Source: an uncultured Oscillospiraceae bacterium
GTDB taxonomy: Bacteria > Bacillota > Clostridia > Oscillospirales > Oscillospiraceae
Length of the DNA stretch: 33,492 nt
Direction: 5' to 3'
Assembly (NCBI GenBank): GCA_934589155.1
Contig: CAKTNP010000021.1
Span: forward strand, 1 to 33,492
Shown here: positions 28,933 through 33,492 of the stretch, piece by piece
Layout of the letters: each line of letters begins with the position of its first letter
Position numbering within the stretch: position 1 is the stretch's first letter
Notes under the pieces: model-generated
What the model was told of the DNA's origin: nothing
Databases searched by the model: none
What the model saw: only the letters and a program-made list of their open reading frames with translations
Program-made: the position numbers and the translations under genes

Positions 28933-29097
28933 ATGAAGAAGGAAAAGAAAGGTAAGGTGGCTGTGGTCCGGGTGGACCCGGAGCAGGGGCTGTGCCCTAA
29001 ATTCGACGAGACCAGCACGGCCCTGTTTCCCGTGGCAAAGCCCGGGGAGATGGGGGTGGCCGTCATCGACAACTGCGCCGAAGAGCACATTATGTAA
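28933..29097 (+). CDS. small 54-residue protein, function unknown
   Basis: A short open frame with a lysine-rich start (MKKEKKGKVAVVRVDPEQG) followed by LCPKFDETSTALFPVAKPGEMG and ending VIDNCAEEHIM. It has two Cys and no membrane segment or signal. GGGGTGAAAGC before the ATG is only a moderate ribosome-binding site. A perfect terminator begins 8 bp after the stop, and third-position GC matches neighbours; both favour a real gene. It is probably co-transcribed with the lipoprotein gene 39 bp upstream. Confidence 0.6.
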   Translation: MKKEKKGKVAVVRVDPEQGLCPKFDETSTALFPVAKPGEMGVAVIDNCAEEHIM

Positions 29098-29104
29098 AAA
29101 CGGT

Positions 29105-29141
29105 CATGGCCTCCGGGGTGCCGGAGGCCATGCTGTTTTTT
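29105..29141 (+). terminator. terminator of the lipoprotein/small-protein unit
   Basis: CATGGCCTCCGG / CCGGAGGCCATG stem with GGTG loop, followed by CTGTTTTTT. Confidence 0.92.
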
Positions 29142-29143
29142 GG

Positions 29144-29701
29144 TTACTTCAGGGCCTTGCCGTCCTGAAAGGCGCTGCCCACGACCTCGCCCAGGACGTG
29201 GTACTTATTATGGGCGGGCTCGAAGGAAATGGGGCGGAACTTTGCCATATCCAGGCTGCCGTCGGCGGCCAGCACCTTCTCGTCCACGCTGATGTTGACG
29301 ATCCGGCCGATGACGTTGCCCTCCTCCGTGGTTTTCACGAACTCGCACTCCAGAGTCACGGGCAGCTCCTCCAGAATGGGGGCGTTGACCTTCTGGCTGG
29401 GGACTGCGTGGTAGCCGGATTTTTCCAGCTTCCGGGGATCCTGGTTGGCGGAGACGATGCCTACATAATCCGCGGCAGCCACGTGGTCGGCGGTGGCAAA
29501 GCCCACGGTGAAGGCACCCCGCTTTTTCAGATTGACCGTGGTCCGGTGGCCGGCGCTGAGGCACAGCTCCACCAGGTCGGAGTCGTACAGGCCGCCCCAG
29601 GCGGCGTTCATGGCATCGGCGGAGCCGTCGTCGTTATAGGTGCCGAGGATCAGCACCGGCAGAGGATAAAACCAGGATTTTACACCAAAATCTTTCCGCA
29701 T
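29144..29701 (-). CDS. flavin reductase-like / flavoredoxin family protein
   Basis: A 185-residue FMN-binding split-barrel protein. Opening residues KSWFYPLPVLILGTYNDDGSADAMNAAW match the family's flavin-binding edge (the segment reads P-L-P-V-L-x-x-T-x-x-x-G). The middle contains LSAGHRTTVNLKKRGAFTVGFAT and the end GRIVNISVDEKVL. Such proteins bind FMN and act as flavin reductases or electron carriers in anaerobes. The start is ATG 29701 with GGAG upstream; the longer frame to 29851 is discarded. A -10 TATAAT is seen on the minus strand at 29750-29745 without a convincing -35. Confidence 0.87.
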   Translation of the reverse strand: MRKDFGVKSWFYPLPVLILGTYNDDGSADAMNAAWGGLYDSDLVELCLSAGHRTTVNLKKRGAFTVGFATADHVAAADYVGIVSANQDPRKLEKSGYHAVPSQKVNAPILEELPVTLECEFVKTTEEGNVIGRIVNISVDEKVLAADGSLDMAKFRPISFEPAHNKYHVLGEVVGSAFQDGKALK

Positions 29702-29778
29702 GAAAAACACTCCTTTGTTCCGGTAAAACCGGGATCTTACTTTTATTATACAGGAGGCTGTCAAGGAGGAGAGGGGCA

Positions 29779-30051
29779 TTAGGTTCTGTTTGTGAGGCCC
29801 GGGCTTTCGTTGGGGCCAGGGGTGGGGTCCGTGACCATATCCGCCATGCACCGGGCGATGGCTGCCCGGTCTACGACCCAGCAGGCGGGCTTTTCGCCCT
29901 CCCGGGTCAGGGAATAGCTTTCATTCTCGCCGTCCCGGATGCCGGGGCAGCGCAGGAGGGTTGCGACGGCGGAGCCGGCGGCGACGGTATCGGCGGCCTC
30001 AATCATCTTTACCATGCGCTCCGTCGGAAGAAGCGCGATACGGAGGGGCAT
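29779..30051 (-). pseudogene. C-terminal remnant of an SDR-type NAD(P)H-binding protein
   Basis: The 90-residue open frame carries a pattern like the end of NmrA/atypical short-chain dehydrogenases: ERMVKMIEAADTVAAGSAVATLLRCPGIRDGENESY, then REGEKPACWVVDRAAIARCMADMV and ESPGL. The N-terminal Rossmann fold (GxxGxxG) is missing. Reading upstream in frame gives about 25 more sensible-looking codons but no family-like fold and no start codon with a ribosome-binding site. This suggests a gene truncated from its 5' side at about 30,120, close to where the composition of the window changes. A short independent gene is less likely. Confidence 0.6.
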
Positions 30052-30141
30052 GGGGCCGAAGAATCCGATGCTCTCGGACGGTTTCTGATGGCCCTGGGGT
30101 CGGTTGCAAGCTCGCCGTAGATAATATAAAAAGATTACACA

Positions 30142-30954
30142 TCAAAAGCGGATGCTGTCCGCGTGGGAGGCCAGTTTCCAGAACATCCGGCGATCCAGGG
30201 CCATGAAATCACCGGCATTTTGGAACTGCGGTTCCTGGAAAAGCATCCGGAGCGTGAGCGCTGCGGCTATCTCATGCTTGCACAGCTCGGGGTATGGGCA
30301 ATCGCAGTAAATATCGGTCATTACGCCGTCACGAATTCGAAAATCGATACGATACCATTTGGCCCCTTCCACATAGGCTCGGCCGACACCGTTCTGAACG
30401 CAGAGGTAACGGACGCGGCCTTCCGTGCAGTAATTGACGGCCCGTTCTGCAACTGCGGGGGTGATGTCCTCGCAGTTTTCGATGTTGTTGATGCCGATGG
30501 CGTATCCTTCGCCGGAGATCACCTCGTCCTCGTCTTCCTCCTCGGCCTTCTTTTTCTTGGGATCCTCGGGCGGCGTGATCCAGCCGGCGAATTGCTCCGG
30601 GGAAATGGCCAGATGATCGAAGGATACCATCTTGTCCTGCACCCGGGTGAAGGAGCCGTGGACCGTCAGATCCAGAAGGGACAGCACCCGCTCGTAATCG
30701 GAGGTATGGATGCGGAACTTGGTGGTGACAGACATGACCACGCCGGGGGTTCCGGCCAGTTTGCCGCTGACATAGACCACATCCCCCTCCTGAAGATCGA
30801 AGAGGTCATTGTAGTATGCCAAAGGTGTGGGATGGCAGTCAAAGCGAACGCTCACCAGAGATCTCACCGGATTGGCGGTTCTGCCGGCAGTGGGGGCGGA
30901 GGGCATTTCTGCGGGGCTGTCGTGATTTGCCATGAAACCAATAAATCTTTTCAT
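30142..30954 (-). CDS. SWIM zinc-finger protein
   Basis: A 270-residue protein ending with a SWIM finger: C217-D-C219-x5-C225-K-H227. SWIM fingers bind DNA, RNA or protein and occur in helicase, recombination and mobile-element proteins. The N-terminal region (about 30-125) is beta-rich (VSVRFDCHPTPLAYYNDLFDLQEGDVVYVSGKLAGTPG), then comes a very acidic/lysine linker (KKKKAEEEDEDE, about 134-145) and a second beta domain. I do not recognise the whole architecture. ATG 30954 follows AGGAGGC. It is the second gene of an operon with the Ada-like Cys protein 14 bp upstream. Confidence 0.8.
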   Translation of the reverse strand: MKRFIGFMANHDSPAEMPSAPTAGRTANPVRSLVSVRFDCHPTPLAYYNDLFDLQEGDVVYVSGKLAGTPGVVMSVTTKFRIHTSDYERVLSLLDLTVHGSFTRVQDKMVSFDHLAISPEQFAGWITPPEDPKKKKAEEEDEDEVISGEGYAIGINNIENCEDITPAVAERAVNYCTEGRVRYLCVQNGVGRAYVEGAKWYRIDFRIRDGVMTDIYCDCPYPELCKHEIAAALTLRMLFQEPQFQNAGDFMALDRRMFWKLASHADSIRF

Positions 30955-30968
30955 AAGTAAGCCTCCTG

Positions 30969-31550
30969 TTATAGGTTGATTTGATCCAGAATGGAGTAGA
31001 GCCGGTTGGCATTGAAGCGCCGGTTATCGGTACCGTGCTGATAATGCCGAGTATTCTTTCGCAGATTGCGAATATCGTTGGCCTTTTGCTTGGATTTTTT
31101 CTTTTGCCGGCGGCGAAATGTGTCGTGCTGGACGATGTAATCCAAATAGCCGACAATCGTTGCGCTGTGTGTGGCCTGGGAATGAAATCCGGGTATGATG
31201 CTGGGGATCTTTTCATATTTTTTGTATGTATTTTTATGATACAGAAAGAGTTTGTTGGCTTTCCCGCTAACGATAATACGCCATTCACTCATCGGGGTGA
31301 GGATGTGAAGCTGACCATCATCCAGCCAGCAGGACACGCCATTTTCCTGGCAGAACCGGTTTACGGCGTTTTGTTCTTTTCGGAGCCGCATGCCGACGAT
31401 AGAGCAGCAATTACACATACGATAACCGGCGGCCCGGGCATCTTCCGGAGCGGAAAATCGCATTTTGTACTCTTTGCGAATGCGACGGGCGATCTTGCAG
31501 TGAGGAAGGTGGAATACTTTCTCATTGCTCTTTGTGCTGTAAAATACCAT
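30969..31550 (-). CDS. protein with an Ada-like Cys motif, function unknown
   Basis: A 193-residue basic protein. Residues 9-50 resemble the Ada-type metal-binding motif: FHLPHCKIARRI (H14, H17, C18) and, 28 residues later, GYRMCNCC (C46, C48, C49) after SAPEDARAAGY. Such motifs occur in Ada and in small nucleases and phage proteins. The middle has a short domain (VSCWLDDGQLHILTPMSEWRIIVSGKANKLFLYHKN) and the C terminus is strongly basic (FRRRQKKKSKQKANDIRNLRKNTRHYQ), as expected for nucleic-acid binding. ATG 31550 has an AAAGGAG-like site upstream; the frame extension to 31616 runs into the promoter dyad. It heads an operon with the SWIM protein. Confidence 0.72.
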   Translation of the reverse strand: MVFYSTKSNEKVFHLPHCKIARRIRKEYKMRFSAPEDARAAGYRMCNCCSIVGMRLRKEQNAVNRFCQENGVSCWLDDGQLHILTPMSEWRIIVSGKANKLFLYHKNTYKKYEKIPSIIPGFHSQATHSATIVGYLDYIVQHDTFRRRQKKKSKQKANDIRNLRKNTRHYQHGTDNRRFNANRLYSILDQINL

Positions 31551-31581
31551 GAAGGTCAACTCCTTTTCTTTTAGTGATTCC

Positions 31582-31617
31582 ATTATACAAACGTATATGT
31601 CCAATAAACGGGACATA
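31582..31617 (-). promoter_or_regulatory. promoter with dyad operator for the Ada-like/SWIM operon
   Basis: On the minus strand a perfect -10 TATAAT occupies 31587-31582. Upstream of it TATGTCC (31596-31602 on the plus strand) and GGACATA (31611-31617) form a perfect 7-8-7 inverted repeat covering the -35 region, where no good -35 hexamer exists. This fits repression or activation by a dimeric regulator; which one is unknown. Confidence 0.55.
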
Positions 31618-31780
31618 ATTAAGGGGAGTGAAAATTGTTGATGGAGCGCTTGTGTATCTGCGCTATTCGATGCACAACATGAAGAGCTGTCAAAAAACAG
31701 ATAATCAACAAGGGCAAGCGGGGCATTTGGGGGGATTGGAGCCTGTTGCAGAGAAAGCGCGGGTAAGGCAAATAAAAGAA

Positions 31781-31826
31781 AACGAGCGCAGGGGCGGAAG
31801 AAGGATCTTCCGGACCTGCGCTCGTT
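31781..31826 (-). terminator. compound hairpin, terminator-like on the minus strand
   Basis: AACGAGCGCAGG pairs with CCTGCGCTCGTT (12 bp), enclosing a second stem GGAAGA/TCTTCC. The minus strand continues with TTCTTTTATTT. It is the left-most of four strong hairpins in about 390 bp. Confidence 0.6.
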
Positions 31827-31974
31827 GTTTACAGTTTTAGTTATTTCTTCGATTTTGCGGCGTAAAAGACCTAAATAAGGAGAAATCCTGCCGTGGAGAT
31901 CATCCGAAGCGGGATCAATTTATGTGCTGAAACGAATGAAAAGCCTTGTATCAAGCGGTTTTCAGGCAAAGAAA

Positions 31975-32011
31975 AATGCCACCGTAATTCTATCAAAATT
32001 ACGGTGGCATT
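31975..32011 (-). terminator. 15-bp perfect hairpin, terminator-like on the minus strand
   Basis: AATGCCACCGTAATT / AATTACGGTGGCATT with a 7-base loop, followed on the minus strand by TTTC. No minus-strand gene ends directly before it. Confidence 0.6.
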
Positions 32012-32054
32012 GTGGTCGGAGTGTAATTATGGAATTTCAGACGACCAAGTTAGG

Positions 32055-32099
32055 CCATACCAAATCGAAGCCCGGCGCAGCGGGTTCGATTTGGTATGG
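32055..32099. repeat. 15-bp inverted repeat with 15-bp loop
   Basis: CCATACCAAATCGAA (32055-32069) and TTCGATTTGGTATGG (32085-32099) are exact complements. The loop contains a further CCC/GGG pairing. No T run follows on either strand. Confidence 0.75.
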
Positions 32100-32137
32100 A
32101 GGAGCAGCGGCGTGAGCGCGCTCTGACTTATAAAAAA

Positions 32138-32169
32138 GTCGGAGCAAGCGATACAAAGCTTGCTCCGAC
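32138..32169 (-). terminator. 12-bp hairpin with T6 tail on the minus strand
   Basis: GTCGGAGCAAGC / GCTTGCTCCGAC with an 8-base loop. On the minus strand it is followed by TTTTTTAT, a textbook terminator tail. It may end the XRE regulator transcript or an unseen small RNA. Confidence 0.7.
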
Positions 32170-32216
32170 GTGCATAGGGGCATAGACGCCGATACAATTT
32201 GACTTTTCTATTTCTG

Positions 32217-32256
32217 GGGTGTGCAAGGGGGTGCAGACCGATTGTCTGGGGGTGCA
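32217..32256 (+). repeat. short GGGGGTGCA direct repeats
   Basis: GGGGTGTGCA (32217) is followed by GGGGGTGCA at 32227-32235 and again at 32248-32256. They are too few to call iterons, but resemble protein-binding repeats. The rest of 32170-32390 holds no recognisable gene. Confidence 0.5.
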
Positions 32257-32390
32257 AAGCCCGAAAATTCCCGAATTATCGGCATTTTTCGTTAGATTGC
32301 GAAAGTGAACGCGTTCCCTTGTTGACCGAATCGCACCGCAGGCGGGAGTATAGTTGGCGCTGCTGCGTCATCAACACTGGTCGCTTTGAC

Positions 32391-32705
32391 CTAAGAAAAC
32401 GAGGCTAAAAACAAAGTCACACATTGCGTTTTCGGCTCGAAAATGTGGGTCAGAATGCAAAGTGTGACTATTCCGATATCCAGAACGTCGTGGCACTTGC
32501 CTAGAATCAGGTAATCCAGAGATGTCCCCAATATCTCAAAAATCTGAATCATCAGATCGACCGAGCAGCCTCTTTTCCCGGACTCGATGACGCTGATATA
32601 GCCGTGGGAAACATTCATATGTTCTGCCAGCTCATCCTGCGCAAGGTTCTTTGCGATGCAAAGCTCACGAATCCGCGCTCCGCTGGCCTTTGTGTTGTAA
32701 TACAT
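32391..32705 (-). CDS. XRE-family helix-turn-helix regulator, probably with an altered C terminus
   Basis: A 104-residue protein. Residues 1-70 are a Cro/C1-type HTH: GARIRELCIAKNLAQDELAEHMNVSHGYISVIESGKRGCSVDLMIQIFEILGTSLDYLILGK. This class controls phage, plasmid and integrative-element genes as well as stress genes. The last 30 residues (from about IGIVTLCILTHIF) are hydrophobic, unlike the charged helix usual in this family, and are encoded by a terminator-like hairpin (32415-32469). The original C terminus may be lost by mutation. GGAGG precedes ATG 32705 by 6 bp, but the site lies inside a 19-bp perfect inverted repeat. Confidence 0.8.
   Translation of the reverse strand: MYYNTKASGARIRELCIAKNLAQDELAEHMNVSHGYISVIESGKRGCSVDLMIQIFEILGTSLDYLILGKCHDVLDIGIVTLCILTHIFEPKTQCVTLFLASFS
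32415..32469 (-). terminator. hairpin within the 3' end of the XRE gene, terminator-like on the minus strand
   Basis: AGTCACACATTGC (32415-32427) and GCAAAGTGTGACT (32457-32469) pair at 12 of 13 positions. On the minus strand the stem is followed by TTGTTTTTAG. It overlaps the coding end of the XRE gene. Confidence 0.6.
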
Positions 32706-32710
32706 AAAAA

Positions 32711-32754
32711 ACCTCCGTGAATTTGAAATGTGGAAATTTCAAATTCACGGAGGT
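32711..32754 (-). promoter_or_regulatory. 19-bp perfect inverted repeat sequestering the XRE ribosome-binding site
   Basis: ACCTCCGTGAATTTGAAAT (32711-32729) and ATTTCAAATTCACGGAGGT (32736-32754) are exact complements with a 6-base loop. In a minus-strand transcript starting upstream of 32754, the 3' arm contains the GGAGGT ribosome-binding site 6 bases before the XRE start codon, and the 5' arm ACCTCC would mask it. The same DNA could instead be a palindromic operator for the XRE protein. Confidence 0.8.
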
Positions 32755-32785
32755 GGAGAACGGCAATGATGCCCCAAAGACGCAG

Positions 32786-32812
32786 AAAAACCCGCAGCAT
32801 GATTGCTGCGGG
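32786..32812 (-). terminator. minus-strand terminator
   Basis: CCCGCAGCA / TGCTGCGGG stem with TGAT loop, followed on the minus strand by TTTTT. It probably ends the transcript of the gene at 33094. Between them, 32813-33093 shows only inverted repeats and no credible gene. Confidence 0.8.
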
Positions 32813-32963
32813 CAGAATGGGGCGATATGAAGTTGTGGTGGGGCGGCGCATCCGGAAGAGGCTGAAAAGATAGCGGGGCACAGAGAATGTATCCCAACAA
32901 GGTACAGCCTTGTTCCGCAAATTTGAGGGATGATGCGCCGAAGCCGTACATTTTTCCCAAACG

Positions 32964-33031
32964 TAGCAAAAGCGCAACTCAAATCCCCCGCATCTTGAAT
33001 TTGCAAAGGATAAATTGTTGCACTTTTGCTA
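32964..33031. repeat. 15-bp imperfect inverted repeat
   Basis: TAGCAAAAGCGCAAC (32964-32978) and GTTGCACTTTTGCTA (33017-33031) pair at 14 of 15 positions, 38 bases apart. A further pair, CGGCGCATC (32844-32852) with GATGCGCCG (32932-32940), lies just left of it. Confidence 0.65.
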
Positions 33032-33093
33032 GATTGCTACCAAACAGAATTTGTGGATGCAAACCTCAACGCAGTTTGCTTCCTGCACGCTTT

Positions 33094-33492
33094 CTATCCT
33101 GCGGCCTGTGTCAGCACACATGCCGTTGTGCTTTGCGACATGAACGGCAGGCAAATGCCGTTCTCACCCGCGCCGACCAGCAGCTCTGTGCCGCTCGGAC
33201 TGATCAGAAGGGGGTACGTCTCACACAGATACATCGGGCCGTCCGTGACGCCGTAGTTTTTACCGCCCACAAGCGACAAGCTGAGCGTCACATAACTCGG
33301 CCCGTCCAGAATGGTCTGAATCGTCCAGAAACCGCTCCACATCTCCTCAAATTCGTCGCTGTCTTCGTATCCCCAGTTCAGATCGACCGTACCGCCCGTC
33401 TCATCCTCAAGATAAAAGCGCAGCGAGAAATAGGCATAGCGGCTGCTTTCCCCCACCATGGTTTCTGTGATCCAGCCCATGCCGTCACGCTG
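33094..33492 (-). CDS. uncharacterised protein, 5' part beyond the window
   Basis: The open frame runs from the right edge to a stop at 33094. The visible 132 codons start QRDGMGWITETMVGE, so the ATG at 33480 may be internal and the real start outside the window. The product is beta-rich and acidic (YAYFSLRFYLEDETGGTVDLNWGYED, GPSYVTLSLSLVGGKNYG, YPLLISPSGTELLVGAGENG). No family recognised, and no signal or membrane segment in the visible part. Confidence 0.6.
   Translation of the reverse strand, partial: QRDGMGWITETMVGESSRYAYFSLRFYLEDETGGTVDLNWGYEDSDEFEEMWSGFWTIQTILDGPSYVTLSLSLVGGKNYGVTDGPMYLCETYPLLISPSGTELLVGAGENGICLPFMSQSTTACVLTQAAG

Noticed and set aside
31628..31840. 70-codon plus-strand frame after the dyad operator
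   Set aside because: The GTG start directly abuts the only purine-rich stretch, the frame ends in a strong hairpin, and the translation has no recognisable features.
32615..32977. 120-codon minus-strand frame overlapping the XRE promoter region
   Set aside because: It runs through the 19-bp inverted repeat and a terminator hairpin and overlaps the better supported XRE gene; other frames there look equally random.
29780..33492. Right-hand region as an integrated prophage or conjugative element
   Set aside because: An XRE regulator, dyads and hairpins are suggestive, but no integrase, transposase, relaxase, structural gene or attachment-site duplication is visible.

Overview
The window looks like chromosomal DNA of a GC-rich Gram-positive anaerobe of the class Clostridia, most like gut Oscillospiraceae. 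This is an inference from gene content: a small SecG, YlmH and YnzC-type proteins, BspA-like leucine-rich-repeat proteins ending in SLH domains, strong AGGAGG ribosome-binding sites, and the YolD/Y-family polymerase pairing. No species can be named from the sequence alone.

Layout. Bases 1-544 hold tRNA-Glu (lacking its first two bases), a solitary 5S rRNA with its own consensus promoter, and tRNA-Asn. Bases 575-3252 carry a Nudix hydrolase/GNAT acetyltransferase pair, prfB and secG. About 900 bp of purine-rich, repetitive, apparently non-coding DNA follows (3253-4157). Bases 4158-8155 form a three-gene operon in which the nickel chaperone genes hypB and hypA flank a 943-residue flavin/iron-sulfur oxidoreductase. 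Bases 8221-13212 form a four-gene DNA-damage cassette: a LexA/UmuD-like self-cleaving repressor, a Y-family polymerase, a YolD-like protein and a UvrD-like helicase. A dyad operator lies just downstream of its -10 box.

Bases 13326-19576 hold two paralogous surface proteins (LRR plus three SLH domains) on either side of a small membrane protein and cutC, both on the minus strand. Bases 19718-21960 encode two COG0523/CobW-type GTPases, probably for zinc. One carries a His/Asp/Glu/Cys tract built from 87-nt repeats; the other has a C-terminal DUF1980-like region. From 21959 to 29701 come mostly housekeeping or conserved genes: a peptidase E-like protein, two flavoproteins of different families, ylmH, a ynzC-like gene, a nucleoside deaminase, a DUF1294 protein, a lipoprotein, a 54-residue ORF and a flavin-reductase-like protein.

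The right end (about 29.8-33.5 kb) is different in character. It looks more AT-rich and gene-poor, with an SDR-type gene remnant, a SWIM zinc-finger protein co-transcribed with an Ada-like Cys-motif protein behind a dyad, a row of strong hairpins, a short XRE regulator whose ribosome-binding site sits in a 19-bp perfect inverted repeat, and a gene running off the edge. No integrase or transposase is visible, so it reads as accessory or decaying DNA rather than a defined mobile element.

The most interesting units are the hypB-oxidoreductase-hypA operon without visible hydrogenase genes, the repressor-controlled translesion cassette that includes a helicase, the zinc-chaperone pair, and the RBS-sequestering repeat of the XRE gene.
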